Origin: Paraburkholderia sartisoli
GTDB taxonomy: Bacteria; Pseudomonadota; Gammaproteobacteria; Burkholderiales; Burkholderiaceae
NCBI RefSeq assembly: GCF_900107685.1
Contig: NZ_FNRQ01000001.1
Span: 1,488,001 to 1,552,000, forward strand
Length of the DNA: 64,000 nucleotides
Direction of reading: 5' to 3'
Shown one piece after another: positions 52,906 to 59,853 of the stretch; positions within the stretch are counted from its first letter, which is position 1, and each line of letters opens with the position of its first letter. The position numbers were made by a program, and so were the translations under genes. The notes below the pieces were generated by a model. The model searched no databases and was not told the origin of the DNA. It saw only the letters and a program-made list of their open reading frames with translations.

Positions 52906-53034
52906 CAAACGCCTCTTCGCATGTCGAATCACCTTGGTGTGGTCCAGCCGCGATCTCAGTGGAACGCGTGAGTGTTGAACGGCGCTTTGTGCTTGTGGGC
53001 GCGCAGAAGTCTAACGACGCGCACGCCAATTGAC

Positions 53035-54192
53035 TTACTCGCCTGACGCAAACAAGGGTGCCTGGAGTATTGTGGGCTCTGCGGGCAACGGCGCGATATG
53101 AATGCCCCGGACCTTCGCAACGTCGGTTACGACTTGCGTGATGTGATGGGTCGTGTTGACCTGACGCCAGATCTGCGGATTGCCCGGGTTGGTACCATCA
53201 GTGGCGTTATCGCGGATGTACCGATCCACCAACGAAAAGTCGGCCCCTGCGAAGTGGCCGCTGTCGACGATCCTTTGGCAGACGTCGGTCATGATGCGCG
53301 AATCGCCGCCACCATTGCCGCCGCGCACGATTAGCCAGTCCGTCGGCGTCGCGTAGCGATAGTGGCGAATCGCTTGAGCACGCGCTTTCTTGAAATTCAT
53401 CTTTGCGCTGTCTGCGGCGTAATCGCCGAAGATCAGGTGCTCGGCTGTATTGGCGTCGAACTTCACGGCGTTGTGCCAGGCATGCCATTCGTTGCGGGGC
53501 CACGCCACCGTCTGGCCAGCCTGGGTGGCGGGGTTTTTTTCAGGATAGTGAGTGCCCTGAAAGACGATAAGCTGCCAGGGGCCGAGATCCTGCAACGCCT
53601 CCAGTGCAAAACCGATAATCGGACTCACCAATTGGAACTCGGAAAAGTCCGCGTCTGTGAAGTCGGCGAAGACAGCACACTCGCGGAAATCCAGAGACAG
53701 TTCACTGAGGATCGTGCGGAACGTTTCCCCGAGCTGAGGATCTTCCAGGTCGCCGGATCGCACGCTTATCCCGAGCTTGAGCGTCTCGTCGGCGGGCAAA
53801 ACACTCTTTACGGCGGCGATCAGTTCGGGGCCCAGCTTGTCTGCCGGCACGAAGGGAATCGCCCGGACGTGGAGCGACTTGGTGCGGGCGAAGATCGGAG
53901 GCAACCATGCTTCGCTCTGTGCAGCCCCGCATTCGGGAATGAGATAAGAGAAGTCGATGAATGCCCGCCGGCCTAGCCAGTGACCGCTCAGGAGACCACC
54001 CACGTCCGGCACGCAACACTCGGAGTCGAAGAGCCGCTGCTGGGGCGTATCGCCACGATCGGCCGCTGGCGGGACGATAAAGCGGGGCAGGACGTGCCGC
54101 GCGACTCCGTCGTCAAGCTCCCTTACGCCAGCCAGTTCGCCAGCTTTTAGGCGCAATGCGGGGCAATACAGGACCTTCGAACCCTCATGCAT
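53035..54192 (-). CDS. Beta family protein (T4 'beta protein'-like)
   Basis: 385 residues resembling the beta-protein family (Pfam Beta_protein) in its YCPALRLKAGELAGVREL start, PRFIVPP segment and the later FQGTHYPEKNP and DWLIVRGGNGGGDSR. The biochemical role of the family is unknown; members often sit beside XRE/ImmA-type genes in mobile DNA. It begins 13 bp after the stop of the XRE-ImmA/IrrE gene, so the two form an operon. A 204-codon antisense ORF is judged a shadow. Confidence 0.75.
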   Translation of the reverse strand: MHEGSKVLYCPALRLKAGELAGVRELDDGVARHVLPRFIVPPAADRGDTPQQRLFDSECCVPDVGGLLSGHWLGRRAFIDFSYLIPECGAAQSEAWLPPIFARTKSLHVRAIPFVPADKLGPELIAAVKSVLPADETLKLGISVRSGDLEDPQLGETFRTILSELSLDFRECAVFADFTDADFSEFQLVSPIIGFALEALQDLGPWQLIVFQGTHYPEKNPATQAGQTVAWPRNEWHAWHNAVKFDANTAEHLIFGDYAADSAKMNFKKARAQAIRHYRYATPTDWLIVRGGNGGGDSRIMTDVCQRIVDSGHFAGADFSLVDRYIRDNATDGTNPGNPQIWRQVNTTHHITQVVTDVAKVRGIHIAPLPAEPTILQAPLFASGE

Positions 54193-54205
54193 TCAGAACC
54201 TCCGA

Positions 54206-55492
54206 CTACTGTTGGAAAAACAGCTTACGAACCTGACCTGAACCAATCTTGTCTGAAAATATTGCGTAATTCTGCCGTTCCATCCGGATACGCCCAAAGA
54301 CCACAGCGGGAGAGATGCCGAGGCGTTGTGCGAAGCGCTCGATGGTGTCGGCCGTCTTGGCAATACGCGCGGGCGAGCGCAACCAGAGCTCCTGCGGGAT
54401 GAGCAGGCTACCGGCGAACTGGTCGGCTTCCGCCTCCATCTCGTCGACTTCCTGTGTTTCGATGTTGTCAAAAAAGCCAGCAGCTAGGCCTGTTCGATAG
54501 TGGAGGATCACGTGCGCTACCTCGTGCAACAGCGTGAACCAGAAGTTGTCCAGTGCGTCTCGGCGAAGCGTCAGGCCGATCACCGGAATGTCATCGACCA
54601 GAAACGCCGCCCCGTCGACCTTCATGCCTGGAACGTGGCGCTCGACGACGACCACGATGCCGTGAGCCAGCAGCAGGTCTCGGGCAAGAAGCGGACCGTC
54701 CTCGATTGCGCTCAAGCCGGGAAGGTCTTTTAACCATGACATGTCGAGGGGGCGGTATTTGAGCTTCCGGGAGTCGATAGTCGCTTTGGCCCGACGTGTG
54801 ACCTGTGCCTTCCAGCAAAGCAGCGACCAGTCATCGGCGTGGTGCTCGACAACTAGGCCGGTTCGGAACAGCGAGGGCTTTCCATGGCTTCCCACGTGCT
54901 CTGCGACATAGCGCACCAATTGACTCAGGGCGTTCTCATCGGAGTCGGTGTTTTCCAGCCAGCCATTCTCCCGCGCATGTTTCAACACCTTCTGAGCCTG
55001 TTCGGCAGAAACATCCAGCGAAGGCAGTGACATCCAGGGTGCGGTAGCATCGGGACAGATATCGGCGGAAAGATTCAGTTTGAGAGCCCTGGCCACACGG
55101 ACGAAGCCGGCCAGGCTGATGGAGCGGTAGCGATCCGCTTCGTAGCGCTGGATGGCCTGTTCGCGTAGGCCAATCTGCCGCGCGAGATCCTTTTGGGACC
55201 AGCCCTTGGCAATCCGGGCCACAATAAGCATCTCGCCCAAATCGTTTTGAGCCCGCGCCTTAAGGAGCGCCAGATTGCCACGTTTAGCTTCCAGGTAAGC
55301 ATCCAGCATCGCCGTGAGCTCTGCACGCTCCGCGGTCAAGGCGCGCTGGACACCCGCCATCACCTCTGGGGGGAGGCCGCTGACCACCGACTTGAGGACT
55401 TGCTCGGACGAGGTCGCGCGCGACATCTCCTCGATGAGCCCCGTGACTTCCCGGGCATGGCGGTCGTTGGTGATAAGAGCTTGCGAAGACAT
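54206..55492 (-). CDS. XRE-family regulator with ImmA/IrrE metallopeptidase domain
   Basis: 428 residues. After an N-terminal helical region, a helix-turn-helix (WSQKDLARQIGLREQAIQRY, ~98-117) is followed by a linker and an ImmA/IrrE-type zinc peptidase domain (WFTLLHEVAHVILHY with HExxH, ~320-335, and EMEAEADQFAGSLLIP). Proteins of this type cleave or sense partner repressors in mobile elements and toxin-antitoxin loci. No Shine-Dalgarno is visible, and the predicted transcription start coincides with the ATG, so the mRNA may be leaderless. A 20-bp palindrome lies between its -35 and -10, implying autoregulation. The beta-family gene follows. Confidence 0.88.
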   Translation of the reverse strand: MSSQALITNDRHAREVTGLIEEMSRATSSEQVLKSVVSGLPPEVMAGVQRALTAERAELTAMLDAYLEAKRGNLALLKARAQNDLGEMLIVARIAKGWSQKDLARQIGLREQAIQRYEADRYRSISLAGFVRVARALKLNLSADICPDATAPWMSLPSLDVSAEQAQKVLKHARENGWLENTDSDENALSQLVRYVAEHVGSHGKPSLFRTGLVVEHHADDWSLLCWKAQVTRRAKATIDSRKLKYRPLDMSWLKDLPGLSAIEDGPLLARDLLLAHGIVVVVERHVPGMKVDGAAFLVDDIPVIGLTLRRDALDNFWFTLLHEVAHVILHYRTGLAAGFFDNIETQEVDEMEAEADQFAGSLLIPQELWLRSPARIAKTADTIERFAQRLGISPAVVFGRIRMERQNYAIFSDKIGSGQVRKLFFQQ

Positions 55493-55498
55493 GCAGGG

Positions 55499-55527
55499 AT
55501 TTTACCCAACAAATTTGTTGGGTGCAA
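55499..55527 (-). promoter_or_regulatory. Promoter of the XRE-ImmA/IrrE operon
   Basis: On the minus strand TTGCAC (55522-55527) and TAAAAT (55499-55504) are 17 bp apart. The A of the start codon lies 7 bases after the -10, predicting a leaderless transcript. Confidence 0.6.
55504..55523. promoter_or_regulatory. 20-bp perfect palindrome, probable operator
   Basis: ACCCAACAAATTTGTTGGGT is a perfect palindrome filling the spacer of the XRE-ImmA promoter. Position and symmetry fit a site bound by a dimer of the XRE protein encoded just downstream (inferred). Confidence 0.7.
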
Positions 55528-56224
55528 TCGTGCCTCGCTCGTTGCATCTGGCAGAGGACGACGAACATCGCCACGCTCGGCGAGCGCAAGTGGTCGAATT
55601 CTCGCCGCGCGGGAATCAGGAGTAAATCTGCCTATGGGTTCGAAACGCTGTTGCGCGGTGATGATATATGCGGTGGAACTACCGCATACGAACCCGTAAA
55701 AGCCAATGTCCACTGGGTTTAAGAATGCTTGGCGTGGCAGGCTCGATTGAAAAACCAGTGATCTTGGGCTTGGGCTGAAGCGCCGCCGCGGTCCACTTTT
55801 CCGGCGTACGCTGCGGTGCTGTCGGAGCGCTTTACGGAAACCGCTGGGCCACGCGACGTACTTCGACAATGTCGATGAAGCAGTCCACATCGTGGCACCC
55901 TAAGGCCGATTCACTACTTCGACGGTATCAGGTGACGGTATCGGTCTCTAGGGGCAATTTGCCCTTCGCGATACCGTCATTTACGATAGCGGGAAGTGTT
56001 TTGTCGGTGCAGTTAGGTTCGACGCATGGGTTTATCGGTCGATGCGTGGACGCTGACAGACCGTCTTGGACAGATGGGCCGCGCTGAGAGAGTATTTCGG
56101 CTCGATATGGCTTCCATACTGTAAGCCGCCAGAGCAGGGCGTGTGACCGTACGCTTTACGGTATCATCTGTGTACGGATCGTCCCAACCCCCCGCCGACG
56201 TTGGCCCCAAGGCCCCGATTTAGA
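55528..56224. other. Right-end non-coding region of island
   Basis: About 700 bp without a convincing gene. It holds an 8-bp inverted repeat (TATGCGGT / ACCGCATA, 55667-55688) and four copies of the GACGGTATC-type repeat listed separately, ending at the right att core. Confidence 0.5.
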
Positions 56225-56239
56225 ATCGAGTGGGAGTAG
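56225..56239 (+). other. attR core of the first island
   Basis: Exact 15-bp copy of the guaA 3' end (ATCGAGTGGGAGTAG). A short CGATT-TAG-AATCG inverted repeat precedes and overlaps it (56217-56229). Confidence 0.8.
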
Positions 56240-56298
56240 TCCCTGTTTGGGTGCGTTGTGTGGCAATGACAGGAACCGACAGGCAGTAACGACACCTA

Positions 56299-56322
56299 AG
56301 CCCGCAATATGCGGGCTTTTTT
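56299..56322 (+). terminator. Terminator just inside the second unit
   Basis: AGCCCGC (56299-56305) pairs with GCGGGCT (56311-56317) around AATAT and is followed by six T (56317-56322). No plus-strand gene precedes it within the unit; it may be the displaced original terminator of a gene once upstream, possibly guaA. Confidence 0.75.
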
Positions 56323-56784
56323 CATGTTTTCGATTCACTACGCGAATCATAAATAAGCCTGCCGGTTTTCATCAAAACCCGCCTGCAAGCAACAACTTTC
56401 ATGGGATGGCGGACGGTATCGAAATTCTGGCCTCTCGATTTCGCGTCGATACCATCCGTTGGTGATGCGACCGCAAGTGTGAATTGAATTGCTGCAAGCC
56501 TTGAGCGGTGGACGATACGGAGTTTTCAGTTATTGCCGCAGGCGTGGGCAAACCAACGCTGGATTGTAAGATGCCAATCGAAGATTTTTTGGATCAAGCT
56601 CTCGGTAGTCTTGAACAGTTCTATATTTTCAAACAAGCCCAGTGCAGTGGCTCATGATCATACGATTTCATTCAAGGTCATTTCCGTCAGTGTCCGCGTC
56701 GCGCTCAGCGGTTCTGTGGACAATCATGAAAAATGCCATCTTCGTGGTACATTAAAGGCTATAACGTATCATGAAGGTAGCAAA

Positions 56785-57120
56785 ATGCCGACTCCCCATG
56801 CGCCGTCTGCCGGCGTCCGTAGGGCACTGCGCAAATTGGGTGCCGATATTCACGACGCACGTCGTCGCCGCCGGCTGACCATGGCGGTCATCGCCGAGCG
56901 GGCCTTCACGTCGAGAGCGACTTTGCAGCGCGTCGAGGCGGGGGATCCCGGCGTGAGTATGGGCATTTATGCCGCCGTGCTGCTGGCGCTCGGACTTTTG
57001 AGCAGACTGCAGGACGTTGCTGACGCTGCCCACGATCCGGTGGGGCAGTCGCTTGCAGCCGCGGCGTTGCCTCAACGTGTCCGGTTGCTCCGCGGTAAAG
57101 GGAAGGGCGACCATGGCTGA
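56785..57120 (+). CDS. HipB-like XRE-family antitoxin
   Basis: 111 residues with a helix-turn-helix (LTMAVIAERAFTSRATLQRV, then EAGDPGVSMGIYAAVLLALG), typical of HipB-type antitoxins. ATG 56785 is chosen because GAAGGTAG precedes it; a longer open frame from 56533 has no homologous look. Its last 8 bp overlap the hipA-like gene, the normal antitoxin-first order. It probably represses its own operon; a TATAAC (56760-56765) upstream is a weak -10 candidate. Confidence 0.85.
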   Translation: MPTPHAPSAGVRRALRKLGADIHDARRRRRLTMAVIAERAFTSRATLQRVEAGDPGVSMGIYAAVLLALGLLSRLQDVADAAHDPVGQSLAAAALPQRVRLLRGKGKGDHG

Positions 57121-58360
57121 TGTGGAAGTACATATCGATCTCGACGGCACGCCACGTCCAGTTGGGCTACTCAGACGCCATGCATCGCGACGGGAAGAAA
57201 CGGTCACGTTCGAATATGACGAGACCTGGCTGGACCACGACGAGCGCTTTTCGATCGAGCCGGCGCTGGCGTTGACACGCGGCGTCTTCCCACCACCGCC
57301 AGATCAATCCATCTTTGGTTCGATCGGCGACTCGGCGCCGGATACCTGGGGACGCCGCCTCATGCAGCGCGCGGAGCGTCGGCAAGCCGAACGGGAAGGA
57401 CGGCGCGTCTGCACGCTTGGTGAGCTGGATTATTTGCTGGGCGTAGCGGATGAAACGCGCCTGGGCGCGCTGCGATTCCGCTGGAGCGGAGAAGACGAAT
57501 TCCAGGCGCCCGTGCCCGCCGGTGTCCCCGCGCTGATCGAATTGGGGCGGCTGCTTCAAATCACCGAGCGCATCCTGCGGGACGAGGAAACCGATGAGGA
57601 TCTGCAACTGATCTTCGCTCCTGGATCGTCACTTGGTGGCGCGCGTCCGAAGGCATCGGTCATCGACCAGCACGGGCATTTGTCGATTGCCAAATTCCCG
57701 AAGGAGACCGACGAATACAGCATCGAGGCCTGGGAGGAAGTCGCCCTGCGCCTGGCTGAACGCACCGGCATTTCCACCCCGCGTCACGAACTGCTTCAGG
57801 TAGCGGGTAAGCCTGTGCTGTTGTCGCGTCGCTTCGATCGCGCGGGGAGCATTCGCATTCCTTTTCTCTCGGCCATGTCGATGACGGGATCGCGAGACGG
57901 CCAACGCGGCAGCTACCCCGAACTGGTTGATGCACTGACACAACATGGTGCGAAGGCACGGGCCGATGCTGCACAGTTGTATCGCCGCGTGACATTCAAC
58001 GTGCTGGTTTCCAATGTCGATGACCATTTGCGCAACCACGGTTTCCTCTGGACCGGTCGCGATGGCTGGGTGTTGTCACCGGCCTATGACCTCAATCCGA
58101 CGCCAACCGACGTCAAGGCGCGCATCCTGACGACTAACATCGATCTCGACGAGGGAACGTGTTCGGTCAAGCTCCTTGAGAATGCGGCGGAGTTTTTCGG
58201 TTTGTCCATGAAACAGGCTCGCGCCACGATCCGGGAGGTGGCTGGCGTGACCCGGACATGGCAGGCGGTTGCTCAGGAAGTCGGTTGCAGGCGCGCAGAG
58301 ATCGCACGCATGGCAAGCGCCTTCGAGCACGACGATCTTGGTGCGGCATTGCAGTTGTGA
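57113..58360 (+). CDS. HipA-family serine/threonine kinase toxin
   Basis: 415 residues, standard HipA length. N-terminal subdomain (FGSIGDSAPDTWGRRLMQRA), phosphate-binding region (APGSSLGGARPKASV, ~168-182), catalytic loop FNVLVSNVDDHLRNHGFL (Asp near 304) and the DFG-equivalent SPAYDLNP (~322-329) are present, so the kinase looks intact. Known HipA proteins phosphorylate aminoacyl-tRNA synthetases and induce dormancy; the substrate here is unknown. It overlaps the antitoxin gene. Its stop codon lies within a GACGGTATC repeat (58359-58368). Confidence 0.9.
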   Translation: MADVEVHIDLDGTPRPVGLLRRHASRREETVTFEYDETWLDHDERFSIEPALALTRGVFPPPPDQSIFGSIGDSAPDTWGRRLMQRAERRQAEREGRRVCTLGELDYLLGVADETRLGALRFRWSGEDEFQAPVPAGVPALIELGRLLQITERILRDEETDEDLQLIFAPGSSLGGARPKASVIDQHGHLSIAKFPKETDEYSIEAWEEVALRLAERTGISTPRHELLQVAGKPVLLSRRFDRAGSIRIPFLSAMSMTGSRDGQRGSYPELVDALTQHGAKARADAAQLYRRVTFNVLVSNVDDHLRNHGFLWTGRDGWVLSPAYDLNPTPTDVKARILTTNIDLDEGTCSVKLLENAAEFFGLSMKQARATIREVAGVTRTWQAVAQEVGCRRAEIARMASAFEHDDLGAALQL

Positions 58361-58541
58361 CGGTATCGAGGGTCGCTTTCGAACGAGCCTGACGGCATCA
58401 ATGACGGTATCGCGCTCACAAATCGTTCTGAGACGGCCAGTGTTCGCGATTTTTCAAACAAGGCGGGCTCTGATCCGCCGATGCGTTCCGACGACAACCG
58501 TCACCTGCCGGGCAGGATTTTCGATACCGCTGATGGTATCG
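58359..58541. repeat. GACGGTATC repeats at the end of the HipBA unit
   Basis: Copies: GACGGTATCG (58359-58368, sharing bases with the hipA stop), GACGGCATCA (58391-58400), GACGGTATCG (58403-58412), inverted CGATACCGC (58522-58530) and GATGGTATCG (58532-58541). They are the same family as at 55921-56456 and 35367-35376. No gene is seen between 58361 and 58608. Confidence 0.65.
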
Positions 58542-58585
58542 ACGCCACATGACCAGGCGGAAACGCCGTCCCCAAAAGGCTCCAG

Positions 58586-58608
58586 CCACTCGATTGACAA
58601 TCGAGTGG
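58586..58608. other. Palindromic third att core
   Basis: CCACTCGATTG (58586-58596) and CAATCGAGTGG (58598-58608) are perfect inverted copies around a single A. The right arm contains ATCGAGTGG, the first 9 bases of the guaA att core. Downstream bases continue to resemble the guaA 3' flank with mismatches. Confidence 0.65.
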
Positions 58609-58770
58609 AATGGGCGATAAAAAAATTCAAATAAAATCAATGACTTACGATTGACGCCGAAAACTTTCTTTGCCATCCTTCTCGTTGTAAGTCATTGATA
58701 TAGAAACGAATTTTCCACGATTCCGGAGGCGGTGAGCCGAGTGTGCGCCGCACATTGACGGTAAAGCGGA
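58609..58770. repeat. Island left-end block (copy 2, relic)
   Basis: Diverged copy of 35212-35376. It shares CAAATAAAATCAATGACTT (58628-58646), TTTTC..CGATTCC and GACGG-AAA segments. It contains a perfect inverted repeat ATCAATGACTTAC (58636-58648) / GTAAGTCATTGAT (58687-58699). No integrase follows: the block ends abruptly inside a broken DUF1254 gene at about 58771. Confidence 0.65.
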
Positions 58771-58771
58771 T

Positions 58772-59480
58772 GTTTGGAGGTGGCGTCCAGCCCTGGCCCA
58801 CTGGTCGGCCGTTGTCGTGAAATTCGAAAAGCGGCGCGATGACGTCTGCCTCTGTCACCACGGCAGCTTGTGTGAGCGCTGCCTTCAACTAAGGGTCTTT
58901 GCACGCCGCCGTCAGTACTGAATCGATCATGTCATAAAGGGATTCTTCACCAGACAACGGCGGGGTCATCTTCATCACGCCCGGCAACTCGTCGAAGAAT
59001 TTCTCGGGAACCACCCATTTGACCTCGCTTTTGCCGCCCGCATCGGGCGCGGGGAAGGAAGGTGTGTTCTTCCAGTTCGTGGTCTGCATCTTTCCTGTGA
59101 ACGGGTTCAACGGATACACCGTGATTTGCCGGAGCAAGGGCTGAATTACCGCCCCGTCCTCGGGCGTGTCGTCCTGGAAGACTCGCGGGGTCAGCATCGA
59201 GATGTGATCAGGTGGCGAGGCTGGCACGACACCGTCTACTCTTCCGGGTTCAGGCAAATCCTTCATCCCCAGCGACCGGTTGAAATTATTGACGAGCGGC
59301 CAGCCTCAGATATACGCGACGCGCCCGACGGCGGCCACGTATTCCTTCGTCATGACTGTTCCGGGTGGTGTACCCGTTACCTCCGACGCCGTCCGCAGTG
59401 CCGGAACCTGTTGCGCATGGATGATCAGAGCCCGTGATTGCAAGGGCAATCGCCATGGTGATGCGGTCACGTTTCAGCAT
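58772..59480 (-). pseudogene. Broken DUF1254-domain exported protein gene
   Basis: Reading from ATG 59480 (GGAG 8 bp upstream): a signal peptide start MLKRDRITMAIALAIT, then a frameshift near 59426-59440 into HAQQVPALRTASEVTGTPPG and KEYVAAVGRVAYI. An in-frame TGA (59308-59306) falls where the family has YIYGWPLV; the frame continues GWPLVNNFNRSLGMKDLPEP, SMLTPRVFQDDTPEDG, WVVPEKFFDELPGV, an in-frame TAG (58891-58889), then LKAALTQAAVV and GQGWTPPPN, where homology stops at the island end block. Two stops, one frameshift and 3' truncation make it non-functional. DUF1254/DUF1214 proteins have no firmly assigned role. Confidence 0.8.
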
Positions 59481-59550
59481 CGAGTCCACTCCTTATCGTT
59501 AGCAATCTGCGGAAATGGGTTATTTGAGCGTCTCGCTAGCCGGCAGCTTC

Positions 59551-59850
59551 TACGTTTTGCTGAAATCGCCGGAATTCGTTTTCGAAATATCCTTCGGTAT
59601 GCAAACATTGATCGACCGGAATCCATCGACAGGAACGTCCTTTAACTTCAGCACGTAACTCGTCCGCTCTGCAGCTGCCTGGCTCGGTTCCGACAGCGTC
59701 TCACTCATGGCGAATACGTTTTTTTGTGAACCGAAGAAGCGCGTCGTGAACTCCCGTGATTTGCCAGCCCGAGTCAGAAGTCCATCTGGCTTCCTGGCAG
59801 CAGGATTCCCGATATAAGCGACCGTGCTGAAATCGTATTCGTCCAGTCCA
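59551..59850 (-). pseudogene. C-terminal fragment of a second DUF1254/DUF1214 gene
   Basis: An open frame without a start reads GLDEYDFSTVAYIGNPAARK, FFGSQKNVFAMSETLSEP and SYVLKLKDVPVDGF, which resembles the C-terminal part of DUF1254/DUF1214 proteins, then diverges and stops at TAG (59553-59551). It begins at the end of the intact paralogue (59854-61248). It is likely a deletion remnant of a tandem paralogue. Confidence 0.5.
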
Positions 59851-59853
59851 CGC

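Larger units (their letters stand above)
35197..56239. mobile_element. guaA-integrated genomic island (~21 kb) with defence-like cargo
   Basis: The element is bounded by 15-bp direct repeats identical to the guaA 3' end, with a P4-type integrase just inside the left end. Cargo order: integrase, DUF4011 helicase-nuclease, KAP NTPase, OLD nuclease, UvrD-like helicase (all plus), then an unrecognised gene, a beta-family protein and an XRE-ImmA/IrrE protein (minus). No conjugation, replication or phage structural genes are visible, so it is probably mobilised by other means or no longer mobile. Several cargo genes look less GC-biased than the flanking core genes by eye. Confidence 0.85.
55921..56456. 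repeat. GACGGTATC repeats around the right att core
   Basis: Copies: GACGGTATCA (55921-55930), GACGGTATCG (55934-55943), its reverse complement CGATACCGTC (55969-55978), TACGGTATCA (56157-56166), GACGGTATCG (56412-56421) and inverted CGATACCATC (56447-56456). The first pair is 13 bp apart start to start, and the third faces them. They straddle attR (56225-56239), suggesting arm-type sites for integrase or an accessory protein. Confidence 0.65.
56240..58608. mobile_element. Second att-bounded unit carrying HipBA, no integrase
   Basis: The unit runs from attR of the first island to a degenerate att core (ATCGAGTGG at 58600-58608). It contains a terminator, GACGGTATC repeats at both ends and a hipBA-type pair, but no recombinase. 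It looks like a passenger or remnant unit accreted at guaA. Confidence 0.55.

Noticed and set aside
53362..53976. Plus-strand open frame of 204 codons
   Set aside because: Antisense to the beta-family gene, which has better family evidence and operon context.
55921..56456. Possible CRISPR array from the short repeats
   Set aside because: Repeats are only ~10 bp, unevenly spaced and in both orientations; no cas genes are present.
56533..56784. N-terminal extension of the HipB-like gene
   Set aside because: The extra 84 residues have no antitoxin-like features, and a ribosome-binding site supports the ATG at 56785.
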